From contig BFBT01000001.1 in assembly GCA_003112755.1 (NCBI GenBank), forward strand, positions 62,001 through 126,000: a DNA stretch of 64,000 nucleotides. The letters run 5' to 3'. Origin of the DNA: Lawsonibacter asaccharolyticus (GTDB lineage: Bacteria; Bacillota; Clostridia; Oscillospirales; Oscillospiraceae). Below, piece after piece: positions 32,098 to 40,421 of the stretch; the stretch's first letter is position 1; the number at the start of each line of letters is the position of its first letter. The notes beneath the pieces are model-generated. The model did not search any database and was not told where the DNA came from. It saw nothing but the letters and a program-made list of their open reading frames with translations. The translations under genes and the position numbers were made by a program.

Positions 32098-33507
32098 TTG
32101 AAAAAGTTAGAAAATATGTTGGAATGGGGAGGTACGAAAAAGGAAATTGCTTTTTTGGTGATTTCAGGGCTTGCACTTGTTGCTAATCTCTTGCATGTAA
32201 CCTTTTTCGGTTTCAACCCAGTATGGATTGCCATTATCTTGTGCGGCGTTCCGATTATTTTAGAAGCAATTATCGGATTAGTAACAGCGTTTGACATTAA
32301 AGCCGACGTTTTAGTTTCTATCGCCTTAATTGCGTCTATCTGTATTGGTGAATATTTTGCTGCTGGTGAAGTTGCCTTTATCATGCAATTAGGAGCATTG
32401 TTGGAGGATCTAACCGTTGCAAAAGCCAGAGCAGGCATTGAAAAACTGGTGCATTTAACACCGCAAACAGCACGTGTTCTAAGAGATGAAAAGGAACTTA
32501 TTATTCCTGCTGAAAAGGTACAGGTTGGCGACATCTTGCGTGTTTTGCCCGGAGAAAGCATTCCCGTAGACGGCATGATTTTGTCTGGACAGACTTCTGT
32601 CAATCAAGCGGTTATGACGGGTGAGTCCATGCCGGTTGACAAAACTGTCGGGGACGAGGTTTCCAGCGGTACTGTCAATCAGTTCGGAACATTTGAAATG
32701 AAAGCGACAAAGGTTGGTGAGGATAGTTCTATCCAACGAATGATACGGCTTGTTCAATCTGCTGACGCAGGGAAAGCGAAAATTGTAGGAATTGCAGATA
32801 AATGGGCCACTTGGATCGTTGTGATTGCTTTGGCTGCCGCTGCTCTTGCGTGGCTTGTAACAGAAGAAATTGGTGAGGGTTGTACAGTTATTTATATTCT
32901 GATAGATGATGTGTTAGCCGGGATAATCGTCCTGTCTGACACGCTTAGAGAAGAAAGTGCCCAAATGATTAAAGGTTTGGGCAATCTTGGGGTTCAGCCC
33001 GTTTTACTTACCGGGGACAATGAAAATGCGGCTGAATTTATTGCAAAGCAGCTTCAGATAAAAGAAATTCGTGCAAACTGTATGCCGGAAGATAAATTGA
33101 ATTATATCGAACACGCGCAGACAAACGATACACCTATTTGTATGATCGGTGACGGTGTGAATGACGCACCAGCATTGAAAAAAGCCTTTGTAGGAATTGC
33201 AATGGGCGGTGTAGGCAGCGATATTGCCGTAGACGCTGCGGATATTGCCCTTGTCAATGATGAGGTAAAAGAATTGCCCCATTTAATTGCATTATCAAAA
33301 CGCATGATGAAAACCATAAAAATAAATCTGTCATTTTCAATGGGGCTTAACTTTTTGGCCATTATCCTTGCATTAGAAGGTGTGTTAAATCCCGTTGTAG
33401 GAGCGCTTGTTCATAATGCTGGCTCTGTGCTTGTAATAATCAATTCAGCATTGCTGTTAAAATGGAGGAAAAGGGACGATCTCAAAGACATCAGCAAGGC
33501 CGGCTGA
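32098..33507 (+). CDS. Heavy-metal P-type ATPase with a large in-frame deletion
   Basis: A 469-residue open frame. Present are the first membrane helices, the actuator motif (VMTGESMPVDK), GDNENAAEFIAKQL and the hinge motif GDGVNDAPAL, then the last two helices. Missing is everything between WLVTEEI and GEGCTVIYILIDD (junction near 32860-32880). That region normally holds the CPC metal site and the DKTGT phosphorylation site, about 150-190 residues. The protein cannot be phosphorylated, so it is almost certainly inactive as a pump. TTG at 32098 follows AAAGGAG; ATG at 32071 lies in the operator. Confidence 0.85.
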   Translation: MKKLENMLEWGGTKKEIAFLVISGLALVANLLHVTFFGFNPVWIAIILCGVPIILEAIIGLVTAFDIKADVLVSIALIASICIGEYFAAGEVAFIMQLGALLEDLTVAKARAGIEKLVHLTPQTARVLRDEKELIIPAEKVQVGDILRVLPGESIPVDGMILSGQTSVNQAVMTGESMPVDKTVGDEVSSGTVNQFGTFEMKATKVGEDSSIQRMIRLVQSADAGKAKIVGIADKWATWIVVIALAAAALAWLVTEEIGEGCTVIYILIDDVLAGIIVLSDTLREESAQMIKGLGNLGVQPVLLTGDNENAAEFIAKQLQIKEIRANCMPEDKLNYIEHAQTNDTPICMIGDGVNDAPALKKAFVGIAMGGVGSDIAVDAADIALVNDEVKELPHLIALSKRMMKTIKINLSFSMGLNFLAIILALEGVLNPVVGALVHNAGSVLVIINSALLLKWRKRDDLKDISKAG

Positions 33508-33511
33508 GCCA

Positions 33512-33546
33512 GTCAACGGCGGCGCATGAAATGCGCCGCCGTTGAC
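33512..33546. terminator. 16-bp hairpin after the ATPase
   Basis: A perfect 16-bp stem (33512-33527 with 33531-33546) and a 3-base loop, directly after the ATPase stop. Confidence 0.7.
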
Positions 33547-33576
33547 TGCCCCGCCTGGTCTTGCTCTGCGGTCATC

Positions 33577-33616
33577 AAGGCGGGCAAGCACCCTTGGGGC
33601 TTACCCGCCTTTTTTG
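33577..33616 (+). terminator. Rho-independent terminator
   Basis: AAGGCGGGCAAGC pairs with GCTTACCCGCCTT with one mismatch, followed by a T run to 33616. Confidence 0.85.
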
Positions 33617-33670
33617 ATTTTTGGGAAGGGCTGGTTGTCGAATTGCGTCCCACGGTGGGATTTATTTTTC

Positions 33671-33726
33671 ACCTGGGAGCATTCACGCTCCCAGGTGATA
33701 GAAAAGTTGCCTCAAATTGAGGCAAC
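33671..33726. repeat. Two adjacent perfect hairpins
   Basis: ACCTGGGAGC/GCTCCCAGGT (33671-33696) and GTTGCCTCAA/TTGAGGCAAC (33706-33726). Neither has a clear gene next to it. They lie between the last terminator and the right attachment region. Confidence 0.55.
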
Positions 33727-33778
33727 TTTCGACAAAGTTATGTAATGCCGGGAAAACCTTGCAATTTCAGGATTTTTG

Positions 33779-33796
33779 TGATACTATTTTGATACT
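33779..33796 (+). repeat. Integrase arm-type repeats, right end of element 2
   Basis: TGATACT at 33779-33785 and 33790-33796, 11 bases apart, matching the left-end pair at 26271-26289. Confidence 0.65.
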
Positions 33797-33832
33797 AAGA
33801 AAACGAACTGCCCCCAATAAGCAGACAGAACA

Positions 33833-33848
33833 TTAACATATTTGCGAA
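33833..33848 (+). repeat. TTAACAWAWWTGCGAA motif, copy 3
   Basis: TTAACATATTTGCGAA, about 50 bases before the right core. It links the regulatory region of xis with the excision site. Confidence 0.65.
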
Positions 33849-33900
33849 TATTTCCCCTGTAAAAATACTCTAAATACACTCCCCTATATCTGAATTTGCC

Positions 33901-33910
33901 GAGTGGGAAT
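33901..33910. repeat. Attachment core, copy 3 (attR of element 2)
   Basis: GAGTGGGAAT, identical to copies at 13391 and 26201. Confidence 0.8.
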
Positions 33911-34060
33911 AAGTTCAGAAGCCTAGAAAAGCCTGATTTTACTAGGTTTTTGAGGGGTTAAGACCTTCTGTTCCAACGATTTTGCAACATTTTTTCATGA
34001 TTCATAAAAAGAGAGCTAACTGATCTTGATTCGTCAGTTAGCTCTCTTTCTGCTGATAGT
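33901..34060. mobile_element. Remnant left end of a third related element
   Basis: The 140 bases after the third core align, at roughly 80 percent by eye, with the 140 bases after the first core. This includes the paired arm repeats (degenerate TTCCAAC 33971-33977 and TTGCAAC 33982-33988, again 11 apart) and the GAGAGCTAACTGA hairpin (34008-34049). No further element genes follow. The interval to 34189 holds nothing recognisable. Confidence 0.65.
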
Positions 34061-34189
34061 ATCTTTTACGGTATATAGGCTCTGCATATTTGGCTATCTA
34101 AAGCGATGGTCAACCATTCAAACTTTTGATATCTCTGCATTCTTTCCATACCCTAACAGGTGGCAACAAAGTCTGTGGTCTTTTGAATA

Positions 34190-34447
34190 TTAGCTTTGGA
34201 TGTATTTTTCAGTTACCTTACTGCGGAAGTTATCTCTAAAATTAAACACATAATAGGGCACTCCTGTTCTGAACGCAACACTTCGCGCATACTCTACATC
34301 TTCCAGTGCACAGCAGGTTCGGCTCCGAGCAGTTTCCGTAGATGGATCATCAAATAGCTTCATGGTGCATCCAACGTAGTCATAGCCTCTATTCTGTGTC
34401 AGCAGAGCGGCGCCGCTGCTGTCAACGCCGCCGCTCATAGCGATCAA
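34190..34447 (-). pseudogene. mnmA: Truncated tRNA 2-thiouridylase MnmA (N-terminal fragment)
   Basis: About 85 residues: IAMSGGVDSSGAALL (ATP pyrophosphatase loop), YVGCTMKLFDD, CCALEDVEYARSVAF and YYVFNFRDNF. These match the first quarter of MnmA (usually about 350 residues), and the rest is absent. TTG at 34447 follows AGGTGA inside the iscU-like 3' end. The truncation point is within 150 bases of the third-element remnant, suggesting the element or its deletion removed the remainder. In Firmicutes mnmA commonly follows the cysteine desulfurase, so it was part of this operon. Confidence 0.8.
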
Positions 34448-34451
34448 GCTT

Positions 34452-34883
34452 TCACCTGCTGCAGTGAGCACAATGCTCACAATCCGGGAACAGGCTGTGG
34501 TCATAAGGAATGCCATTTTTATCGTAATAATCCTTGACCGCCTTTTTTATAGCCTCCTCCGCCAATACAGAGCAATGGAGTTTATGAGCGGGAAGTCCAT
34601 CTAATGCTTCAGTAACGGCCTTGTTGGTCAGTGCAAGGGCATCGGTCAACGATTTGCCCTTAATCAGCTCTGTTGCCATAGAACTGGAAGCAATGGCGCT
34701 GCCGCAGCCGAATGTTTCAAACTTCACATCGGTAATGGTGTTATCCGCGATCTTCAGATAGATCTTCATAATGTCCCCGCAGACAGGATTACCAACCTCT
34801 CCAACACCATCTGCATCGTCTATGATACCTACATTCCGAGGATTTCGGAAATGATCCATTACTTTATCACTATACAACGCCAT
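34452..34883 (-). CDS. iscU: IscU/NifU-like Fe-S scaffold protein
   Basis: A 143-residue scaffold with the three conserved cysteine sites: GNPVCGD, FGCGSAIASSS and HKLHCSVLAEEAI. It has a Cys/His-rich tail (DCEHCAHCSR). It receives sulfur from the desulfurase encoded just upstream and assembles Fe-S clusters. ATG at 34883 follows GAGGTG; a GTG two codons earlier is less likely. Its end overlaps the ribosome site of the mnmA fragment. Confidence 0.92.
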   Translation of the reverse strand: MALYSDKVMDHFRNPRNVGIIDDADGVGEVGNPVCGDIMKIYLKIADNTITDVKFETFGCGSAIASSSMATELIKGKSLTDALALTNKAVTEALDGLPAHKLHCSVLAEEAIKKAVKDYYDKNGIPYDHSLFPDCEHCAHCSR

Positions 34884-34894
34884 AGACACACCTC

Positions 34895-36085
34895 TTATCT
34901 TTCAAATATGTGGGGCCGTTTACCATTGACCAAATCTCTCCAGAAAGGAGAGATATTCCGCAGATAGTTTACCACATCTGTGACGGCAAGAATGATCTCA
35001 TCGATATCTGCTTCTGTCATGTCCTCGCCGAGGCTGAGCCGCAGAGAACCATGGGCGACCTCGTGGGGTCTGCCGATTGCCAGCAGCACATGACTGGGAT
35101 CAAGAGAGCCGCTTGTACAAGCGGAGCCGGAGGAAGCGCAGATACCCTTGTCATCCAGCAGAAGCAAGAGCGATTCACCTTCGATGCCCTCAAAACAGAA
35201 ATTCACATTACTGGGCAGCCGATGTTTGTGATCGCCGTTCAGTTCGCTATAAGGAATCTGATCCAATCCATGGATCAGCCGCTCCCGCAGGACCGTTAGT
35301 TTTGCGCTGTGCTCGTCCATGGCCGCACAGGCTTCTTCCAGCGCCGCTGCCATGCCCATGATGGCAGGGATATTCTCTGTACCCGCGCGTTTTCCGCGCT
35401 CCTGCGCGCCGCCGTTGATTATAGTTTCCAGGATAATACCGCGCTTGGCATACAAAGCACCGATTCCCTTCGGACCGTGAAATTTGTGTGCGGAAAGGGA
35501 GAGCATATCGATGTTCTGTTCTTTTACATCAATGTGCAGGTGTCCCGCCGCCTGTACTGCATCTGTATGAAACAGCACGCCTTTCTCCCGGCAAATAGCC
35601 CCAATCTCTGTGACGGGCTGAATAGTACCGATCTCGTTGTTTGCATACATGATGGTCACAAGGCAGGTGTCTTCCCGGATGGCTTCAGCCACCTGCTCCG
35701 GCCTCACAAGTCCTGTATTGTGTACATCCAGAAGGGTGACCTCAAAGCCTTGCTTTTTCAATTTTTCCAGGGTATGCAAAACGGCATGGTGTTCAAACGC
35801 CGTGGAAACAATATGCTTTTTGCCTCTGCGCATCCCCAGCGCAGCGGCGGTCATAATGGCCTGGTTATCCGCCTCGCTGCCTCCGGAGGTAAACGTGACC
35901 TCCCGCGGATCGGCATGGAGGCAGGCCGCGATCCGGCTCCGGGCATTTTCCAGCACTTCCTTGGCCTGCTGTCCAAAGGCGTAGAGGCTGGAAGGGTTGC
36001 CGTAATATTCTTCCATATAGGGCAGCATAGCATCGATAGCCGCCTTGCTCATTTTGGTGGTTGCAGCATTGTCTGCGTAAATCAT
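34895..36085 (-). CDS. nifS: Cysteine desulfurase (NifS/IscS family)
   Basis: A 396-residue PLP enzyme: [13 protein letters not shown] start, [12 protein letters not shown], the PLP lysine in [10 protein letters not shown], and the sulfur-carrying Cys in [16 protein letters not shown], followed by a LRLSLG end. It removes sulfur from cysteine for the scaffold encoded next. The start overlaps the cysK stop. The C-terminus extends about 15 residues beyond the usual end. The group (metY, cysK, nifS, iscU, mnmA) joins cysteine synthesis to its use. Confidence 0.93.
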   Translation of the reverse strand: MIYADNAATTKMSKAAIDAMLPYMEEYYGNPSSLYAFGQQAKEVLENARSRIAACLHADPREVTFTSGGSEADNQAIMTAAALGMRRGKKHIVSTAFEHHAVLHTLEKLKKQGFEVTLLDVHNTGLVRPEQVAEAIREDTCLVTIMYANNEIGTIQPVTEIGAICREKGVLFHTDAVQAAGHLHIDVKEQNIDMLSLSAHKFHGPKGIGALYAKRGIILETIINGGAQERGKRAGTENIPAIMGMAAALEEACAAMDEHSAKLTVLRERLIHGLDQIPYSELNGDHKHRLPSNVNFCFEGIEGESLLLLLDDKGICASSGSACTSGSLDPSHVLLAIGRPHEVAHGSLRLSLGEDMTEADIDEIILAVTDVVNYLRNISPFWRDLVNGKRPHIFER

Positions 36086-37035
36086 AATATACTCCTCGGT
36101 CTTTCATCTGCAAACATGGGAGTGGAAAGGTATCTGTCGCCGGTGTCCGGCAGCAGGGCCACAATGGTCTTACCCTTGTTTTCGGGGCGCTTTGCCAGCT
36201 CTACAGCAGCCCAGACAGCGGCGCCGGACGAGATGCCCACCAGCACTCCCTCCTGCTGTCCCACACGTCTGCCATATTCAAAGGCATCCTCATTGGACAC
36301 TGCCAGGACTTCATCATAGATCTCGGTGTTCAGGTTGTCTGGCACAAAGCCTGCGCCGATGCCCTGGATCTTGTGGGCTCCGGCCACTCCCTGAGAAAGG
36401 ACCGGAGAGGCCGCCGGCTCCACCGCTGCCACCTTGACAGCGGGGTTCCGACTCTTGAGATATTCGCCCACACCGGTAATGGTGCCGCCCGTACCCACAC
36501 CGGCAACAAAGATATCCACCTCGCCGTCGGTATCTGCCCAGATCTCCGGGCCAGTAGTGGCGCGGTGCGCGGCGGGGTTTGCCGGGTTGACGAATTGGCC
36601 GGGAATAAAGCTGTCCGGAATTTCCTTTGCCAGCTCCTCTGCTTTGGCAATGGCTCCCTTCATTCCCTTCACCCCCTCGGTGAGCACCAGCTCCGCGCCA
36701 TACGCCTTCATCAGCTGGCGGCGCTCCACGCTCATGGTGTCGGGCATGACAAGGATGATGCGGTAGCCCCTTGCCGCGGCAACAGATGCCAGGCCAATTC
36801 CCGTGTTGCCGGAGGTAGGTTCAATAATAACTGACCGGGTATTCAGCGCTCCCTTCGCTTCGGCATCATCGATCATGGCTTTCGCAATACGATCCTTAAC
36901 AGATCCGGCGGGGTTGAGGTATTCCAGCTTTGCCAAGATCCTGGCTTCCAGGCCCTCGGATCTTTCAATATGGGTAAGCTCCAGCAAAGGCGTCTTGCCG
37001 ATGAACTGGTCAGCAGAAGTATAAATGTTTGCCAT
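36082..37035 (-). CDS. cysK: Cysteine synthase
   Basis: A 317-residue PLP enzyme that forms cysteine from O-acetylserine and sulfide. The PLP lysine is in [11 protein letters not shown], the substrate loop is [11 protein letters not shown], and the phosphate-binding loop is [15 protein letters not shown] at 37035 is chosen because AAGGAGGT lies six bases before it. It starts two bases after the metY stop and overlaps the nifS start, so it is part of one operon. Confidence 0.93.
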   Translation of the reverse strand: MANIYTSADQFIGKTPLLELTHIERSEGLEARILAKLEYLNPAGSVKDRIAKAMIDDAEAKGALNTRSVIIEPTSGNTGIGLASVAAARGYRIILVMPDTMSVERRQLMKAYGAELVLTEGVKGMKGAIAKAEELAKEIPDSFIPGQFVNPANPAAHRATTGPEIWADTDGEVDIFVAGVGTGGTITGVGEYLKSRNPAVKVAAVEPAASPVLSQGVAGAHKIQGIGAGFVPDNLNTEIYDEVLAVSNEDAFEYGRRVGQQEGVLVGISSGAAVWAAVELAKRPENKGKTIVALLPDTGDRYLSTPMFADERPRSIL

Positions 37036-37037
37036 GG

Positions 37038-38327
37038 TCATACCTCCTTGACACGCTGGAACGCCTGCTCCAGATCTGCGATAATGTCATCAATGTGCTC
37101 TGTGCCGATGGAAAGACGGATGGTATTCTGGTAAATTCCCACGTTCTCCAGTTCCTCCTCCGTAAGCTGGCTGTGTGTGGTGGAAGCTGGATGAATCACC
37201 AAACTTTTGACGTCCGCTACATTGGCCAGCAAAGAGAAAATCTTCAAATTGTCAATAAACCGGAAGGCATCCTCCCGTCCGCCCTTGATTTGGAATGTAA
37301 AAATGGAAGCGCCGCCGTTCGGAAAATACTTTTCGTACAGCGCGTGATCCGGATGTTCCGGCAGAGAAGGATGATTGACTTTTTCCACCTGGGGATGGGA
37401 AGTCAGGTATTTCACCACTTTCTTTGCGTTCTCCACATGACGTTCCAGCCGGAGACTCAGGGTTTCCGTACCCTGAAGCAGCAGAAAAGCCGCAAAGGGA
37501 CTGATGCAGGCACCCTCGTCCCGCAGCAGGATTGCGCGGATATAGGTAACAAAAGCGGCCTTTCCCGCAGCCTCTGTAAACTTTACGCCATGGTAGCTGG
37601 GATTCGCTGCGCTGATCCAGGGGTATTTTCCGCTTGCCGCCCAATCAAAGCTGCCGCCGTCCACAATGATACCGCCCAGGGTCGTACCGTGGCCGCCAAT
37701 GAACTTGGTGGCGGAGTGGATCACAATGTCAGCGCCGTGTTCAATGGGACGGATCAGATAGGGGGTGCCGAATGTATTATCGATTACCAGCGGCAGTCCA
37801 TATTTGTGAGCAATGTCAGCAATGGCGTCAATGTCAGGAATATCACTGTTGGGGTTGCCCAGGGTCTCAATGTAGATGGCCTTGGTGTTGGGCTGGATCG
37901 CATGTTCCACGGCGGCGAGGTCGTGGACATCCACAAAGCTGGAGTTGATGCCGTAGAGTGGCAAGGTGTGGGCCAACAGATTACTGGTGCCGCCGTAGAT
38001 GGTCTTTTGTGCTACAATGTGCTCTCCCTGTTTTGCAAGCGCCTGAATGGTATAGGTGATCGCGGCGGCGCCAGAGGCGACAGCCAGACCGGCAACACCG
38101 CCCTCCAATGCGGAAATGCGCTGTTCAAAAACACCTTGGGTGGAATTGGTCAGGCGGCCATAGATGTTGCCTGTATCAGCCAGACCAAAGCGATCTGCTG
38201 CGTGCTGACTGTTATGAAATACATAAGAAGTGGTAGCGTAGATGGGAACCGCACGGGCATCAGATGCAGGGTCAGGGTGCTCCTGGCCCACATGGAGTTG
38301 GAGCGTTTCAAATTTGTAATCAGACAT
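37038..38327 (-). CDS. metY: O-acetylhomoserine sulfhydrylase (MetY type)
   Basis: A 429-residue Cys/Met-metabolism PLP enzyme: [17 protein letters not shown], then YATTSYVF. The PLP lysine is in [13 protein letters not shown], with a [15 protein letters not shown] end typical of MetY. It makes homocysteine from O-acetylhomoserine and sulfide. ATG at 38327 has AAAGGAACACAACT before it. It is the first gene of the minus-strand sulfur operon, with a promoter at 38473-38501 and GTAGGAA repeats in the shared intergenic region. Confidence 0.92.
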   Translation of the reverse strand: MSDYKFETLQLHVGQEHPDPASDARAVPIYATTSYVFHNSQHAADRFGLADTGNIYGRLTNSTQGVFEQRISALEGGVAGLAVASGAAAITYTIQALAKQGEHIVAQKTIYGGTSNLLAHTLPLYGINSSFVDVHDLAAVEHAIQPNTKAIYIETLGNPNSDIPDIDAIADIAHKYGLPLVIDNTFGTPYLIRPIEHGADIVIHSATKFIGGHGTTLGGIIVDGGSFDWAASGKYPWISAANPSYHGVKFTEAAGKAAFVTYIRAILLRDEGACISPFAAFLLLQGTETLSLRLERHVENAKKVVKYLTSHPQVEKVNHPSLPEHPDHALYEKYFPNGGASIFTFQIKGGREDAFRFIDNLKIFSLLANVADVKSLVIHPASTTHSQLTEEELENVGIYQNTIRLSIGTEHIDDIIADLEQAFQRVKEV

Positions 38328-38472
38328 AGTTGTGTTCCTTTCTGTTCCATGATTTATTTTGCTAGGAAGAACAGATAACACATTCGTCCGAAACGGAAGT
38401 TATTCCGCAGAAGTCTGAAAAAGTGTTTTTGCATAACCGGCTCCTTTTACCCACGGAATTGGTATGTATAAT

Positions 38473-38501
38473 GTTATACCACCATTTTCCTACTAAGTCA
38501 A
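38473..38501 (-). promoter_or_regulatory. Promoter of the sulfur operon
   Basis: Minus strand TTGACT (38496-38501), a 17-base spacer and TATAAC (38473-38478). The spacer begins TAGTAGGAAAA. Similar GTAGGAA/GTAGGGAA words at 38533-38539 and 38554-38561 may be operator sites of a cysteine-responsive regulator. Confidence 0.65.
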
Positions 38502-38577
38502 GGGGTAATTAAAAAGTTGCTGTTGCGTATTTGTAGGAATACAATACACGTTCGTAGGGAATTTTTTATAATAGCCC

Positions 38578-38606
38578 TTGACAAGTAGAGGGCATAGTAG
38601 TATAGT
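38578..38606 (+). promoter_or_regulatory. Promoter of the trp operon
   Basis: TTGACA (38578-38583), a 17-base spacer and TATAGT (38601-38606), just upstream of the T-box leader. Confidence 0.8.
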
Positions 38607-38619
38607 GATAAAAAATTTA

Positions 38620-38903
38620 ATATCCTAAACCGTTGAAGCGGAGATAACGGCAATCATGCCTTTACAGAGAGCCTGTGGTGCTGAGAGTCAGGTAAGAAAC
38701 AAGTTGTCAAATGGACCGCTGAGGGCGCAGTCAAATGTGAGATTCACAGAGTATGCTGCGACGTTGCAGGCAGACGTCATTTGCCGGGGATATGTTGGTA
38801 TCCCGCTAAGCGCACGGGTCATGCCGTGAATCAAGGTGGCACCGCGGATAATGTGTTTTATTCGTCCTTGACAGACCGTAGTTTCTGTCAAGGGCGATTT
38901 TTT
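38620..38903 (+). promoter_or_regulatory. Tryptophan T-box leader
   Basis: The T-box sequence AAGGTGGCACCGCGG is at 38833-38847. Stem I features include AGAGAGCC and GGTGCTGAGAG. A TGG specifier followed by A is at 38712-38714, fitting tRNA-Trp. The terminator stem is CCTTGACAGA (38866-38875) with TCTGTCAAGG (38884-38893) and a T run. Uncharged tRNA-Trp would favour the antiterminator and open the trp operon. Confidence 0.88.
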
Positions 38904-38936
38904 GCTCCTCTGGCAGAAACGCCAGAGGAGCATTTT
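38904..38936 (+). terminator. Second terminator-like hairpin after the T-box
   Basis: A perfect 11-bp stem GCTCCTCTGGC/GCCAGAGGAGC and ATTTTT, directly behind the T-box terminator and just before the trpE ribosome site. It could be a second stop or a 5' stabilising structure. Confidence 0.65.
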
Positions 38937-38954
38937 TATTTGGAGGTGCAGACC

Positions 38955-40421
38955 ATGCAGATCGTTCCCACATTGGAGAAAGTCCAGGAGATCGATTCCG
39001 CCAGACGATACCGGGTGCTGCCGGTGAGCTGTGAGATCCTGTCTGACTTCACCACGCCCATAGAAGCCATGCGCATCCTGAAGCAGGTTTCCACCCACTG
39101 CTATATGCTGGAGTCCGCAGCCAGCCATGAGACCTGGGGACGCTACACCTTCCTGGGCTTTGATCCCAGTCTTGAGATCACCTGCAGGAACGGGGAGATG
39201 CGGGCCGGATGCCTTCACTTCCCAACGGCGGACCCATCCGCTTACCTGCGTCAGGTCCTGGAGGAGCACAAAAGCCCCCGCTTTGACCATCTCCCTCCCT
39301 TCACCGGCGGGCTTGTGGGATACTTCTCCTATGACTATCTGGGGTACAGCGAGCCGTCCGTCCGGGCGGAGGTGGAGGACAGCGAGGAATTTCGGGATCT
39401 TGATCTGATGCTCTTTGACAAGGTCATTGCCTTTGACCATCTGCGGCAGAAGCTCATTCTCATGGTCAATATGTCCCTGGACGAGCCGGAGACCAGCTAC
39501 AACAAGGCGGTGCTGGAGCTCAGACAGCTTGTGGAGCTGCTGCGGACCGGAGCAAAGAAGCAGGACCGTGCCGGGCGGCTCCTGGGCCCGGTGACGCCGC
39601 TGTTCGGCCGGGAGGACTTCTGCCGAATGGTGGAGCAGGCCAAGGTCCACATCCGGGAAGGGGATATTTTTCAGATCGTCCTCTCCAACTGCCTGTCGGC
39701 CCCCTTTGAGGGCAGCCTGTTCAACACCTACCGGGTGCTGCGCACCCTTAACCCCTCCCCCTATATGTTCTATTTTTCCGGAACAGATGTGGAGGTGGCG
39801 GGGGCGTCGCCGGAGACTCTGGTCAAGCTGGAAAACGGCGTGCTCCACACCTTCCCTCTCGCGGGCACCCGGCCCAGGGGAAAGACCCCGGAGGAGGACC
39901 AGGTTCTGGAGACAGAGCTGCTCTCCGATGAGAAAGAGCTGGCGGAGCACAATATGCTGGTGGATCTGGGGCGGAACGATCTTGGGAAGATCAGCCGGTT
40001 CGGTACGGTCCAGGTGGAGAAGTTCCACACCATTGAGCGCTTCTCCCATGTCATGCACATCGGCTCCACCGTACGGGGAGAGCTCCGGGAGGACAAGGAC
40101 GCGCTGGACGCCATCGAGGCGGTGCTGCCCGCCGGGACCCTCTCCGGAGCGCCTAAGCTCCGGGCCTGCCAGCTGATCGCAGAGCTGGAGAACAACAAGC
40201 GGGGCATCTACGGCGGGGCCATCGGCTACATCGACTTCACCGGGAATATGGACACCTGCATCGCCATCCGGATCGCCTATCAGAAGAACGGCAGGGTGTT
40301 TGTGAGAAGCGGAGCAGGGATCGTGGCCGATTCGGTCCCGGAGCAGGAATTTGAGGAATGTATGAACAAGGCGCGGGCGTCCCTGAGGGCGCTGGAGCTT
40401 GCACAGGAGGCGGAGCTATGA
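38955..40421 (+). CDS. trpE: Anthranilate synthase component I
   Basis: A 488-residue enzyme that converts chorismate to anthranilate with ammonia delivered by TrpG. Chorismate-binding motifs: FPLAGTRPRGKTPEED, VDLGRNDLGKIS, LPAGTLSGAPKLRA and a GGAIGYIDFTGNMDT stretch. The N-terminal part has a LESAASHE segment that fits the tryptophan feedback site. ATG at 38955 follows GGAGGTGCAGACC; the longer frame upstream lies in the leader hairpins. It overlaps trpG by four bases. Confidence 0.96.
   Translation: MQIVPTLEKVQEIDSARRYRVLPVSCEILSDFTTPIEAMRILKQVSTHCYMLESAASHETWGRYTFLGFDPSLEITCRNGEMRAGCLHFPTADPSAYLRQVLEEHKSPRFDHLPPFTGGLVGYFSYDYLGYSEPSVRAEVEDSEEFRDLDLMLFDKVIAFDHLRQKLILMVNMSLDEPETSYNKAVLELRQLVELLRTGAKKQDRAGRLLGPVTPLFGREDFCRMVEQAKVHIREGDIFQIVLSNCLSAPFEGSLFNTYRVLRTLNPSPYMFYFSGTDVEVAGASPETLVKLENGVLHTFPLAGTRPRGKTPEEDQVLETELLSDEKELAEHNMLVDLGRNDLGKISRFGTVQVEKFHTIERFSHVMHIGSTVRGELREDKDALDAIEAVLPAGTLSGAPKLRACQLIAELENNKRGIYGGAIGYIDFTGNMDTCIAIRIAYQKNGRVFVRSGAGIVADSVPEQEFEECMNKARASLRALELAQEAEL

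Larger units (their letters stand above)
26201..33910. mobile_element. Integrated mobilizable element 2 (relaxase and metal cargo)
   Basis: Bounded by GAGTGGGAAT at 26201 and 33901. The backbone is the same as in element 1, but the cargo is a MobV relaxase, CsoR and a damaged P-type ATPase. The internal ends carry TGATACT pairs instead of TGGCAAC. The integrase is frameshifted, so the element may be immobile unless that frame is restored or another integrase acts. Confidence 0.85.

Noticed and set aside
37029..38378. Plus-strand frame of 449 codons opposite metY
   Set aside because: It mirrors a clear PLP-enzyme gene and has no ribosome site or recognisable domain.
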